DNA of 64,000 nucleotides. It comes from Lantana camara. Lineage: Eukaryota; Streptophyta; Magnoliopsida; Lamiales; Verbenaceae. Below, piece by piece: positions 34,481 to 47,282 of the stretch (positions within the stretch are counted from its first letter, which is position 1; every line of letters begins with the position of its first letter). The notes below the pieces were generated by a model that saw only the letters and a list, made by a program, of their open reading frames with translations, was not told where the DNA came from and did not search any database. Location: positions 102,706,001-102,770,000 of the forward strand of contig CM074858.1 in NCBI GenBank assembly GCA_037501455.1, written 5' to 3'. The translations under genes and the position numbers were made by a program.

Positions 34481-35268
34481 AGCTTTATCTTTAGATATCT
34501 CATATTGTGGAGTTGAAGTCAAATGCCAACTCAGATGAATTAATAAATAACAATAGTCAGAAGTCAAAAACTCAAGAATTCAAAGTTTGGAATATTACAT
34601 ATAAACCCACGTATTGTGCGTTAACTGTGGGACGCTACGAAGCGAAATGGTTGAAATCAAGCTATCCAAAATAGTAAGAAATGAAATAAATGGCTGATAT
34701 CATCAGTTTGTGAGATGATAATTATACAGAAAAATAAGAAAAGAATTAGCTGATATCATCGCATATGACACTTTCGTGGGAAAAGAATTAGCCTAATTAT
34801 ACTATTCCTCGTCAACTTTTTTTAGAGTTGGAGGGTCCTCTTCTTCTAAAAATAACCTGGAATTATAGATCTTCATTTCACTTTAATATATTCTGGAAAA
34901 ATAAAATTGTGTACATTAAATTTAGTGAAAACTCCTACCATTTAATTAACAATAAATTTATTATATTCAACCCCACCTTCCTAATCACATGCATTATTTA
35001 TTGTTGATTAGTCCTGTATTGTGCCCTTTTGAGATGGGTTTTTTTTTGCTTTTTTTTTTTTTTCAAAAACCGGGCCAAAATGACCGGTCGGGTTTTGAAC
35101 GAGGACCGACCTTATTTTATTAATCAGCCCTCAAATAGGGAAATTCGCCCAATACATGTACAACTCCAAGAATGAGTCAAGTCTAAGCAAACAGTAAGTA
35201 TGAAAAAACAAGTTGGAACCCAAAAATGGGCCCACGTGATATCCACAAATATATCTATCCAAACAATT
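34481..35268. other. AT-rich intergenic DNA
   Basis: No gene is seen. Poly(T) tracts lie at 35040-35064. Confidence 0.5.
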
Positions 35269-35906
35269 TAGGGCTGTCAACGGGTCGGATTCGGATCGGA
35301 TCAGGAGATTCCGAATCCAAATCCGACAAGACAATCCGATAACCGAATCCGAATCCGAGTCCTATAGGATTCGGATTCACTTATTTTGAATCCATTCATA
35401 ATCGGGTCGGATCAGATCCGATAAAAGATCCGATCCGATTATGAATAAAATTTAATTTTTAAAATAATAAATTTAATATAAACAAATAAATGTAATTAGA
35501 CAATATTTAATAAACAATTGTTATTTAATAGATTATTTGATGATTTTGTTAATATTTACTCAAGATAGGTTAATTTAAACTTATTAATAAAGAAAAATAT
35601 ATAGTTTTAGGGTAAGCAATTCAAAATTTATTATTATTTAAAGTGATAAATATGTAAAAATTCTAATTTTAATCATTTTACTTAGTATTATGTACTAATA
35701 AATAATTTATTTAATTAAATATTATATATATAATCGGATTCGGATTCTTAACGGATCGGATTCCTTAATTCCATATTTGATCCATTTATTTCGGATTTCG
35801 AATATTTATAATCGGATATGATCCATCGAATATTTTTATCGGACGAATATGCTAAAATTCGGATCGGATCGGATTCGGATTAAAATCCGATCCATTGACA
35901 GCCCTA
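35269..35906. mobile_element. hAT-type MITE with AAACAATT duplication
   Basis: 638 bp. Inverted ends are TAGGGCTGTCAACGGGTCGGAT at left (reading inward) and ATCCGATCCATTGACAGCCCTA at right. A perfect 8-bp target duplication AAACAATT lies at 35261-35268 and 35907-35914, as expected for hAT. The interior is full of CGGATTCGGAT-type repeats on both arms and has no reading frame. A truncated relative lies at about 43200-43373. Confidence 0.9.
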
Positions 35907-35914
35907 AAACAATT

Positions 35915-36520
35915 TATACAAATCCTATCACCAACTTTTATGCAGCCCACTTGTTTGTATATCCCAAAATTGGTTCTTGAATTAACACTGGGCCGAATTA
36001 TCTTGTGAGCCCAGAAATAATTCCAGCCACTAAATTTAACCAAAAAACAACCAAAACCAGCAGAAGCCAACAACATCCCTAAACGCAACTTCATGCTCAC
36101 TTGTAAAAGGAACAGAACAGCCACACTCTCTGTAACAGCAAATTCACCATCACACTCTCTGTAACATCAAAAATCAGCACAAATCTCCAACAGAGCAAAC
36201 CTAACATTAACACAACCTGCACCATGCTTACTGTAAACAAAATACAGCTTATGTTTGCACTCACCACACACCATTCTACACCCAGCATGCCCTGCCAACA
36301 CAACTTGCTCCACATTCTGTAACATCAAAACACAACAGCACAACACCAACACACTGCACCATATTGCCATATCAATGCCTCGAAACCAACTAAAACAGAC
36401 CACAAAATGCACAGAGTACCTCATTCCGAACCGTATTTCTTCTTTGCCTTGCGAGACTGACTAAGCGTTATAAACCACACTGTATATGTGATGTTGACCT
36501 TGACCATGGCTGGAAATACA
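35915..36520. other. Intergenic, 3' side of POP1
   Basis: No separate gene is seen. The block 36100-36480 is rich in ACA-type codons on the plus strand, with short open frames on the minus strand (about 36097-36424) that I cannot assign. Confidence 0.4.
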
Positions 36521-39500
36521 TCACCAGAATTTGACATCCTCATCCTGTTGTTCTAGAACAATGGAAGCAAGAGCAAGTCTATAGGCTGTAGATCTCATAT
36601 TTCTAACAAGAACATATATCTCCTTTCTTCTCTGCCTTACAGGTAACGCCTTCCATTGTTCTTCCCGAATCTTAGAAAGTAAGCTCGCCTCACAAAGAGC
36701 CCCTGCCATTGCTTTCTTGCTGCATGTCCGATGAAAATATCTCAGTTTGAGGACAAGGGATAATTCCACCGACATACCCTGAATTTAGGCATTATTACAC
36801 AAACGTCCCCTGAGGTTTGAAAATTTACAAAACTTCCCCTGTCAAAGAATTTACATTACATATAGATCCATCCATTATGATGATTTCATGTTCAATTTAT
36901 TATGCATACCCTTTTTAGGCTATTTTGCCCTAGGCACTTACTCATCAATATTTGGCATTAAATTCATAAGTATAATTTGCATGTGTTGGACAGAATGCTA
37001 TATGTTTTTGTAAATTTTCAAACCTCGGAAGTTTGGGTAATCATGTCAAACCTCAGGGTAGGTCAATGTAACTATCCCTATATAAAACTGAACATTTAAA
37101 AAAACGAAACAAACCAATTGTAATGCATTGGTAACACTTACCTTCCCCGAACAAAACCAGTTGTAATGAAGCCAATGGGCCATCTATGGGACTTAAAAAG
37201 TGTAAGATCCTCAGGTACTTGAAGTTCCCATTTACCACATTGTGACCGTCGAAAGTATGATTTCAATAAAGACTGAGAAATTTGAAGCTGTTGGTCATCA
37301 TTTTCTGATCTGCATCATATATAGCTTTTGTTCAAGGAATGGTTTACAATAAAATTCATCAAAAAATACAACTGAAATGAATAACAGGAAAAATCAACAA
37401 ATAATTTGTAATTTGAGGACCTGGCTTTCAACAACATTATGTCATCAGCCTGGGGCGCACATATAACTGCTCCTTGTTCAAAAACACCTTCCTTACAAGC
37501 ATGTAGAAGAACTCGAACATAGCACGGTGTTTTGTCATGCTTAGGCTCTGATATAATAGTCTCTTGGTTGGGAAACTCTTTTGCCTGTATGAGGTTATAC
37601 AAGCAACTCTTTTCATCATGTATTCTCGGGAATAAAAGCAAGCGATCTCCGCAAATATTATTCATATAATCATTCAGCATACATGATGTTCTTGCTGCAA
37701 CACCGACAAAGTTCTCTATTGTGTCGTCAAGTTTCTCATCTTGAGAGAAAAATTTTGCTTCGTTATGAGAATTTCCTCCTTTACTTGGCTCTTTTTCAAA
37801 ATCAAGATGCACACAATTCCAGGGAGGCGGTATTGGAACTTCTGTAGGTCTCTTATTAGGAGGAAGAAAATTTGATTTATCATTAAATTTAATTGCCTCC
37901 ATAGCCATAAATTGTGAGTATGCATTGCAATCAGGAAAGTCCAGTGGAAAGAATGGTAATGCAATCTGTAGAAAAGTGAAAAGACATCAGTTGCAATCTT
38001 GCTAATCTTAATACTAATAGAGTACCTGCACAAGTCCATGAAATTTACCTCACCAGCAATCCAGTGCTTCTCTCTCAAACCTATGGCATGAACACCATTT
38101 GACATAAAAGTAGCCCAAAATGGTTTTATCCAACTTAAAGGGAGAATAATGGAATACCTGAAGAAATTTGTGATGAAAAAAATCCAATTAGGCATACAGA
38201 TATTTGAATCATTAATCAAAGAGTATGTTTTAAGAACATAAAAAATTATTGCTACACTTTTCTGGATGGGTGCTATCTTAAATAACAGGTACTGACTGGA
38301 AACAAACTCAGATACAAAGGCAGCTGCTTTAGATACAAAAGCATTCCCACAGACTGTTTACCAGTTCTTGCATAAAACTCTTCTTCCATAGCTCAAACTC
38401 AACAATTACCAGCCAACAATCACAAGATTAGTTGGAACAACAAAACAAATCTAACTATTTAGGTAATATATACAAATGCATGCACTTTCCTCCAAGACTT
38501 TTTTTTTTTTTTTTTTTACTATTATGGGGCTATAAGTGGTCATATACATCGTAAGAAACTTATTTTACCAAAAAGTCACAAATGATTTAGTTTGAGAGCA
38601 TGGAACTCAATAAAACATTCATAAATATTTTAAAAGAAAACTGAACGATGTTGCACAATAATTACGAGCAGACACAAGAAACCATTTACCTTGTAACTGA
38701 ATCCTTATGGTTGTCATTTTTCAGTAGCAAAATAGGACAAGCTCTAGAATTCTTTTCATCAGAAGAAGCAATTTGAGAGCATGAACTTTTATCACCAAGG
38801 CGAATAAACTCCTTGCGCCGATGGTGCTTCTCCATACAGAGAACACTTTCTTCTACAGGAGGCAATACCCCTTTGTTGACATCCCACAAGTCGCAATACT
38901 CGATTACAGATTGAGCTTCATGCTCCAGGAAAGATGAATATGTTCGCTCTTCAATTTGACATTCTTCACAACTTGGTAAGTCGAGAGGTTTTCCCTCCGA
39001 AACAATTGAAGTCTTTTTCTTAGTCAATGCTCGGGGATCTTTCACAATCAAAGAAACAACTGCAGAAGATGATATCTTATTCAAATTTTCAAGGATGGAT
39101 GCCTTCTTCGATTCCTCTTGATCATTACGCTCATTCGTTAAACATTTCTGCAAATACCAGCGGTTCTCACAGCTACCGTCCACAAAGAAAAACATGACTA
39201 GTTACATCATTGGAATAAATATCTCAACTATGAAAATGTAATACCAATTCGATTCTCACCAGCTAGCAGGTAGCAGTGTCTTCTGCAGCAACTGAAGTAC
39301 TTCTGATCCTATCAATTCCAATTTAGCAAGATGCCCCTCCAGAGATACACAATTAACTGAAGAAGTCGTGTCCATCTGAAATGAAAACTCATAATCAACA
39401 TACAATTTCGATAATACGCAACATAACTTCTCAATTACATTCCAAGTGAATTCTCGCATGTCGTCCTGTACCCACAAAAGGGTGTTTTTATGGAACTCTG

Positions 39501-41753
39501 TTTCTCCCATCAGTATAAAAGCCAAACCACATGATTTCATAATGGAAGCTTACTTTGGAAAAATTCACAGTAATTTCCAAAATAGAGTTGCATAAAAAAA
39601 GTGTTTTAACCAAAGATGTACATATGTATTCTACTCGTTTAAGTCCAAACCAACAGATATAATAAGAAAGCAGTAAAATTGAACTCTCTATATTCAGTGT
39701 TAGAATTCAAAACCTTCTGGTACATACCTGCCTTTCACAGGCTGAACGTAAAGCATCACATGCTTCTTTAAAAGCAGCAGCATGAATCCACACCCACATC
39801 TTGCGGACGACGGTACCATCATCAATATTTTGTTCTCCATCAACAACACCTAAGCCAGGCCTTTCTGCATTAGAAGGGATATGTTGTAGAGGTCTCCACA
39901 TAAAGGTCACCGGAGCAATTGGTCCGCAGGCAGGCTTTCCAGCATGATGAAGCTGAAAAGGTCATAAAATAACTAAGTTATTCCCTAATTAGGAAAATTC
40001 AAAAGAAAGAAATTAAGAAAACTGAGTCGTCCACCATGGCAGTTCCAAACATGGTACCGCGACGAACATCATGTGAAATTTCATCACAATATGCTGAGGG
40101 AGGAAGAACCAACACGGAACTCAGAACTGACAGTAGCATGTCCTGCAAAGATATACAGTATGGTCAAAATTCAAATCCCACTAAACATGAAAGAAAAGTT
40201 AAAACAGTAATGGAGTTGATTTAAATTCTCCTTATGTATTCAAGATACATGGTGTGCAACATATAAGGCAAGGAGATGCTTGCCTTGGGACCCTCCAACT
40301 GGACACAGCTATGGTAACTTGCATCATGTACAAGTACTCCATGTTTTAACTTTTTTAAGAGAGCTCTTGAACCTCTGCCTCTGCATCACATGAATTATAA
40401 ATTAGTTACTGTGTGTAAAATAAAGGTTTCTCATTGCAATTTGCATATACAGGAATATCCAAAACATGCAGCACTAAACCTTGTTCATGATTGGAAATTA
40501 GTGTAACAAACAAAAGCTTGCATTTCATCACTAATATAAGTGGCAATATGGGTATATCAGGATAATCCAAACCTAACTACTCTCGAATTGGGTTGGATTA
40601 TAATACATCTTAGATTGCACCTGGGTTAGGGGATTGTTCCCATCAGTTTTTGTAGCCCTAAATCCCATTAAGTTATGAAGATCAACTGAATTATATACCG
40701 TTCAGTTTGTATATGGATGATTTTTATTAAAGATCCTTTGGGTTGTAGAAGTTATATAATCACAATGAAAACAACAATACTAGTCCTGATTTTACGTTTA
40801 GGTTACCTATAATTTTACTAGTTATGCCTTATATACCACAATACCACTTTTCAGAAAGCTTCTAAACAACTAAAGATCTATTTGAGGAACAACACAACTA
40901 GTTGAACTCACATGCTTTAAAACATTCGTACCCAAGAACAAAAACTAAACTTTCAACCATTTTAAGGGGAAAAGAATCAATTATGTAAACGATATAACCC
41001 AAAATACCTCATTGCTCATAAATCTTTACAATGGCCCCAGCTAAATAAACCATAAAATATACTCTCATGTAGTCATGTTACAGGCTACACTGCTACAGAG
41101 TATAGAGCTATCATAAAAGGAACCCAAAACTCTGAAATCAATCATACAATATCAAAATAATTTAAGCAGCATACCATTAGACCACAAAATAATAGTAATT
41201 ATCAGTGTATTAATCCAGAATCAATATTATTATGGATAACTAAACGAATATATGCATCACTAGCAAATTTCCAGTCACAATCGTTGTTTGATTTGGTTAT
41301 TGATAAAATTCACACTACACAAGTTAGTAATTACCTTCCATGAAGATCAAGAGGGATGTAGAATCCCCAAAGTTTTGTCATTGTGAACCGCTTAGCATGC
41401 CATACATGTGTTCTTAGTCTCTTGGTCCCATCACCTGAAGTACCAAAGCCACATGGGTCGTCCTTCTTGAGCTCCAAATTCCTCCGGACACGGCGAGAAT
41501 TTTTTTTTTCATCCCTCATGTAATCCGTTTTATCCACATCTCCTCCCACACATCTCCTCTTTTTGAACTTTCTCTTTGCAACCCGATTGTCATGTCCAGT
41601 AGTTCTCCTCCTCTTGCTTCTTTGGGACTGGAAATTATTATCCAAACGTTCAGCAACAATAGAGTGAAGGCTCTCAAGCTCCGTTGCTCTAGACTCTGCA
41701 AAATTCCACACTTTAATTTCATGTGGCGGAGGTATTGTTCCCTTTTTTTCCAT
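36521..41753 (-). CDS. POP1: POP1, RNase P / RNase MRP protein subunit (10 exons)
   Basis: Ten exons join to 2469 nt, 822 residues, close to the usual length of plant POP1. Exons (minus): 41753-41335, 40380-40284, 40142-40035, 39952-39728, 39375-39260, 39172-38690, 38157-38049, 37965-37421, 37309-37142, 36719-36521; all phases agree. POP1 is the largest protein of the nuclear RNase P and MRP complexes for tRNA 5' processing and pre-rRNA cleavage. Family features: FAESRATELESLHSIVAERL near residue 20, a basic RNA-binding stretch (46-67), RLRTHVWHAKRF (about 112-123), the POPLD-type block SIILPLSWIKPFWATF (about 485-500), and the C-terminal IYVLVRNMRSTAYRLALASI. Intron 2 uses a GC donor; the others are GT-AG. 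An upstream ATG at 41809 is out of frame and overlaps the start. No lesions seen. Confidence 0.92.
40143..40283 (-). other. POP1 intron 2 with a GC donor
   Basis: The exon end CCCAAG is followed by GCAAGC, and the acceptor is TTTGCAG|GACATG. No GT lies at a position that keeps phase. The AAG|GCAAG donor fits the GC-AG subclass. Confidence 0.75.
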
Positions 41754-43678
41754 CCGTGTGGCGTCTTTAATTTTTTTATATTTTTCGCCGTCTTCTCGCC
41801 TGCGTCCATATCGGATGATCCGTTAAGACAAAAATGAACAGCAACAACAATATTTCAAAATCGAAAATTTAAAATAAGCAAAAGAATAAATAAAGAGTGA
41901 ATGAAAACCAACAAGGGGCGGCTCGGTGGTGGCGATAGAACGTGCCGGCGCAGAGAGCATCGAAGTCGCCACCTGACAGTGTCACGATAATATGAAGTGG
42001 CGAGGGTAAGCGGGGCTGTGCCTTTGTGGCAGCGCAACTCTGGGCGAGTGGTGGTGGCAGCGACGAAAGTGGATGGCGGCGGCGAAAGTTGATGGTGGTG
42101 AGAATGGGTGGCGGCGATAATATGAAATGGCGAGCTGCTGCTAGGATTTCTTTGCTCTGCAAAATTAGATTAAGTTTGAAAAGAGAAAGGGTTTTTTTTT
42201 TTTTTTTTATGTTTCACTAAATATATATCTCAATTCTCTATTAATTATTACCTTTAATTTTTTATTGTCCAGATTATTACCTTTAATAATCAACCTATAA
42301 TAATATTTATAGTGAAATTAGTATTATTATTTTTAAAATGAAAATATATACAGAGTACTTAGGTCTATATTATGTATATTTTTAAATCACTTGTAAGATA
42401 TATTTTATATTATATATTATATATAAGATAAATATTGTATCATGTAAAAATTTATAAAATTATTCTTTTGGTTATTATATTTTACTGAAAGGGTAATACA
42501 AATAAAGCTATTGCTAATTAGATATAATTTTATTATCATCTCTAAAATTTATTTATCAACTATGGAAATGAAATAACATAAAGAACTATAATTTCTTTCC
42601 TTATGCATACTAATTATAAAAATAAGTAAAGTAATTATATAAAATTGCATTGCCACGTTCATTTCATTCTTGAAGTTATTTCATTCTTTCGTAATTTCAT
42701 TCTATCATACCAATCATGTCATAAGTAATTAGATTTTATATTACGCATTCTAATTACTTATAAGTTATATTTTATATCATATATTATCAATAAAGTAAAT
42801 ATTATATCATGTACAATAAGTAATTAAGTTTTATATTACGTATTCCAAATTACTTATATTTTAAATCATATATTATCAATAAAGTAAATATTGTTATATC
42901 GTGTACAATTTTATAAAATTATCATTTTAATTATTATAATTCATGTTATATTAAATCAACATTATATATCTATAATATGAATAGTGAAGTGAGTTGAAAG
43001 TTGTATATATGTAACTTTTTCTTATAAAAGAAAAATAAAAAAAGTATGTAACTTTTTAAACTGTAGTGTATTTTTAAAATGTTCATTAATACAAATATAT
43101 TTGATATAATAACACCACAATTGAGAAAAAATATTACACAAGTATGAATGTTATATTTATATTCATTTGTAATATATATATATATATATATATTAATTTA
43201 ATAAAAAAATCGGATTAGGACCTTTATCGATCGGATACCTTAATTTCATATTCGCTCTATTTATTTCGGATAATGGATATTTATAATCGGATATGATTCA
43301 TCGAATTTTTTTATCGAACGAATATGCTAAAAATGGGATCGGATTCGCATTAAAATCCGATCCATTGATAGTCCTGCAAATATATTGAAGATCAAGATTT
43401 CGACCTTCAAAGTTCTTGAAGATCGACATGTCGATCATAGTGATCGATATGGATGGACATATCAATCACAATGATCGACATGTGATCGATTAGTGATCGA
43501 CATGTAGATTTTGAAGATCGAGATGAATAAAAATAATAAAAGAAAATAAAGAATAAAAGAAAATAAACGAAAATAAAGGGCAAAAAATTCTTAAAGATCG
43601 ACATGTCGATCCGGACACATGGAAAACAATTTATATTTAATATTTATTTATTATTAAAGAAAGGGTTATATAATGAAA
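41754..43678. other. POP1 upstream region, then very AT-rich DNA with MITE relics
   Basis: 41754-42200 is probably promoter and 5' leader; 41950-42130 is GC-rich with GGTGGCGGCG runs. From 42230 on the DNA is extremely AT-rich. CATTCTATCATACCAATCATG near 42700 resembles the right end of the PIF/Harbinger-like element. 43200-43373 matches the right half of the hAT MITE at 35269-35906. No gene is seen. Confidence 0.5.
43421..43612. repeat. GATCGACATGTCGATC palindromes
   Basis: A perfect 16-bp palindrome at 43421-43436 is repeated at 43597-43612, with degenerate versions between (near 43443, 43473, 43494). It precedes the CACTA-like end by about 70 bp. Confidence 0.65.
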
Positions 43679-43800
43679 CACTACAAGAAAACAGGCGAAT
43701 TCCGAGAGAACGCATTCACTCGGAAAAAGCGTCATCGAAATTGATTCCGAGGGAAAATTTTCCGAGTTTATTTCCGACATATATCGATTATTATAATTAT
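43679..43800 (+). mobile_element. Terminal region of a CACTA (En/Spm) transposon
   Basis: CACTACAAGAAAAC starts at 43679 and is the standard plant CACTA terminus. It is followed by subterminal repeats around ATTCCGAGAGAA, CACTCGGAAA, TTCCGAGGGAAAATTTTCC. Flanking AAA could be one copy of the 3-bp duplication. I did not find the opposite end, so the extent is unknown; the tandem units on both sides of the copia element (43825-44072 and 52783-52980) may be part of it. Confidence 0.6.
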
Positions 43801-43824
43801 TCTTTTAAATTGAAATTCTAAATT

Positions 43825-44072
43825 ACATAATAGTAAAATCGACAAAAATTCTAATTTTTTATAATTAAAAAGTTTTTAAAAAAATTGAGTAGGTTCGACA
43901 TTGTCAACTAGATAATCCATTTGTCCATTATTTTGAAATGCACAGGATCGACAATGTTGATTAGGCTTTCGACGTATCTCGATCAAACTACATAATAGTA
44001 AAATCGACAAAAATTGTAATTATTTTATAATTAAAAAGTTTTAAAAAATATAGTCCGATCAACATTGTCGAC
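43825..44072. repeat. About 165-bp tandem units, continued after the copia insertion
   Basis: ACATAATAGTAAAATCGAC begins units at 43825 and about 43990. Each has TATAATTAAAAAGTTTT and a CGACATTGTCAAC or variant. After the copia element the same text continues (52783-52980, with TCGACATTATCAACTAGATA), so the copia inserted into this array. Confidence 0.65.
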
Positions 44073-44256
44073 TGATAGATTGAATATAGGAGATAGGAAG
44101 AAAATATATGATTCATTGATGTAGGAATATTTTGTGATCAAAACCACGTTACAGAGATGATGCATATATATAAAAGACACCCTATATAGATGGATTTGTT
44201 TAGCAAAACTGACTCCTGTAATTTAAGGATCCTAATCTTTTTCATATTTATCAACA
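44073..44256 (-). repeat. 3' LTR of the copia element
   Basis: 184 bp; minus-strand ends TGTTGATAAATATGA...CAATCTATCA. Includes ATATATAAAAGACACCC, a possible TATA region in the plus reading. Confidence 0.9.
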
Positions 44257-44268
44257 CTCCCCCTCAAG

Positions 44269-47200
44269 TTAGGTCGGAGGATACCCTACGCCTAACTTGC
44301 TCATAATACCATGAAACACTTTGCTGGTAGTTGCTTTTGTGAGAATGTCAGCAAGTTGGTCTTCCGAATGCACAAACGGAAGGGAAATGGTCCTATCATC
44401 CATCTTTTCTTTCACAAAGTGTCGATCAACTTCCACATGCTTTGTCTTGTCATGTTGCACTGGATTCTCGGATATCTGGACTGCTGCCTTGTTGTCGCAT
44501 CTCAAGGGGCATGCTTCCGTAGGTGGAAACCCAAGTTCTGCCATTAGCTTCCTTAGCCACAAGACTTCGGACAGCCATTTTGCAATTCCTCTAAATTCTG
44601 CTTCAGCACTTGAGAGAGCTACTACCTTCTGTTTCTTACTCTTCCAAGTGACCAGATTACCTCTAACAAATGTAAAGTATCCGGAGGTAGATCTTCGATC
44701 TACAGGATTTCCTGCCCAATCTGCATCCGTGTAGGCTTCGATTCTCAGATGGTTATTCTTCCTGTATAGGACTCCTGTATCCGGTGACCCCTGCAAATAC
44801 CTCAGAAATCTCAGAGCAGCCTCCATATGTTCCTTTTGTGGCTTATGCATAAACTGACTAACCACTCCCACTGCATACCCAATGTCCGACCGAGTATGTG
44901 ACAAATAGACGAGTTTCCCTACCAAGTGTTGGTATCTTCTTTGATCAGCTGCTTCAGCTCCCTCAACAATTTTTAACCCGTGATTGATCACCATGGGTGT
45001 ATCAGCCGGTTTACAATCTAACATACCAGCCTCGGTTAGCAGATCCAGAACATACTTTCTCTGTGAGAGGTATATCCCTTGGTTTGACCTCATGACCTCA
45101 ATTCCGAGAAAATACTTCAGGTGTCCCAGATCCTTCATTTCGAATTCCTCGAATAAGTTCCCGAAGACTTCTCATTTCCTCAACATCATATCCAGTGATA
45201 ATCATATCATCCACATAAATGAGGAGGCATGTGATCTTTCCACCCCTCCTTTTCAAGAACAGAGTATGGTCTGAATTACTCTGTGCATATCCGTATCGCT
45301 TCATCACAACCGTGAATCTCCAAAACCATGCTCTTGGAGATTATTTTAGCCCATACAATGCTTTCTTTAACCTACATACCTCTTGAGTTCCAAACTCATG
45401 AGAAAACCCTGGTGGACATTCCATGTACACTTCCTCTGTCAAGTCTCCGTGGAGGAAGGCATTCTTGACATCAAACTGGTGAAGAGGCCAATCCAGATTT
45501 GTTGCAATAGAGAACAAGACCCGTATAGTATCAATCTTCGCAATTGGTGAGAAGGTTTCTGCATAATCAACTCCATAGGTTTGAGTATATCCCTTAGCTA
45601 CCAACCGAGCTTTGTATCGCTCGATTGACCCATCCGTCTTCCGTTTGATAGTATATACCCAACGACATCCAACAGGTCTTTTATTAGACGGAAGCAAACA
45701 TTTTTCCTAAGTTCCATTTTTCTTTGTGCCATCATCTCGTCATCCATTGCGTTTTTCCACTCTGGAACTGTCATTGCTTGTTCCACATTTTGTGGCAGGG
45801 TATCTGTGTAGATGGCAGCTGTAAAGGCCTTAGCAGAGCTAGTGAGACTCCCCCTGACTAGATTAGCCACGTGGTATCTCTGTGTTCTGTTCTCACGTTC
45901 CGAGTTATACCTCTTTGGAGGAACTCCACGAGCACTCCGAGGTGGAAGTATATACCTTTCTTTTTTTGTTTCTCCCGTGCTTTCAGTCCCTGTATTCTGA
46001 GTTGCATCTGTACTTTCATGGTTAGCAGAAGTAGCAATGGGACTTATAACAGATAAATCATTGGGACTGACCTCAAGGATACCTGTCAAGGAAGATGTGA
46101 TGGGGTCGTTCACATCCGGATGGCTCATTGGAGACGGAGGGGACGGACCACTTGACTCGGTCAGTGGAAGTGCACATAACCATTCTAGTGGATCCTTCTG
46201 TGGATCTGGCTCCCCCTGAACAGTAGAATGGGTAGGGGAACAATAATAATACTCCGTCTCAACAAAGTCACAGTCCATCGTGACAAACATGCGTTTTGTT
46301 TTTAGATTATACCAGCGGTACCCTTTTTGGTGGACCCCATACCCAACAAAGACACATTTCTCAGCACAAGGTTCAAGTTTAGTGGGATTTGTTTTTGGGA
46401 TGTGAACGAAAACGAAACATCCAAAGATACGGGGGTGAAGTGCTAGGGCAGGAGGTACTTGAGTAAAGTCACTCAAAGTTTGGACAGGGGTGCGGAAGCT
46501 AAGAATTTTAGTGGGCAGACGGTTTGCAAGATAAGTGGCAGTGGTAGGCCAAAATGAGATTGGGACATGAGATTCTAGCATCAGTGCCCTCGTTATTTCT
46601 AGGAGAGAACGGTTTTTTCGTTCAGCTACCCCGTTTTGTCGAGGTGTATGAGGACACGTGGTTTGGTGAATAAGGCCGTTTTGAGAGAAAAAAATTTTGC
46701 AATTTCTGAGAGACAAACTCACCCCCATTATCAGAACGAAGTATCTTAACTTGGGCCTCAAATTGAGTTTTAATCATGTGATAAAAGTGAAGAAATTTAT
46801 CTAACACTTCCGACTTGTGTTTCAAAAAATAAATCCAACTCATACGAGTGCAGTCATCAATAAAGAGCACAAAATACTGAAAACCCCCACCCCCACTAAC
46901 CGGAGTTGGGCCCCAAACATCCGAATGTATCAATGAAAAGGGAATGGTAACATGAGTATTGTTCAGAGAAAAATATTGTCTATGGCTCTTAGCTAAAACA
47001 CAAGTATCACAAGATAGATTATTACTAGAAAACTGAGGAAAAAACTTTTTGAGATAACCCTCTGAAGGATGCCCTAGACGACGGTGCCATAACCAACTCT
47101 GTCTGTCAACTGTTCCATGTGCCATCAGGGTCCGCCCCTCAGAGACTACCTCGTCAACATAATACAAGTCATCCTTTTCAGTGCCACGCCCAATTATCTC

Positions 47201-47282
47201 CCTCGAACAGATATCCTGCAAAATACAGAAGGTGGGATACATTACAACCTTACAGTTGAGCTCCTTGATCACATGACTAATA
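44269..47282 (-). pseudogene. Copia integrase, reverse transcriptase and RNase H part, defective
   Basis: From 47287 leftward come the GAG-pre-integrase zinc motif region (LWHRRLGHPS...CDTCVLAKSHR), then the integrase core with HSDVWGP and LRSDNGGEF and, after a frameshift near 46690, PRQNGVAERKNRSL. The reverse transcriptase follows with [33 protein letters not shown] and, after another frameshift near 45320, LLIYVDDMIITG (catalytic Asp pair). A further frameshift near 45130 precedes GYFLGIEV-type text and the RNase H part (EAYTDADWAGN, ALSSAEAEFRG, DNKAAVQISENP, KHVEVDRHFV). At least four frame changes make the polyprotein non-functional. Confidence 0.88.

Noticed and set aside
36097..36424. 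Minus-strand frames of 72-85 codons downstream of POP1
   Set aside because: Hydrophobic, Cys/Val-rich frames without splice context or a recognisable family; probably chance frames in a biased sequence.
44311..44734. Plus-strand frames of 78 and 137 codons
   Set aside because: Antisense of the copia RNase H region.
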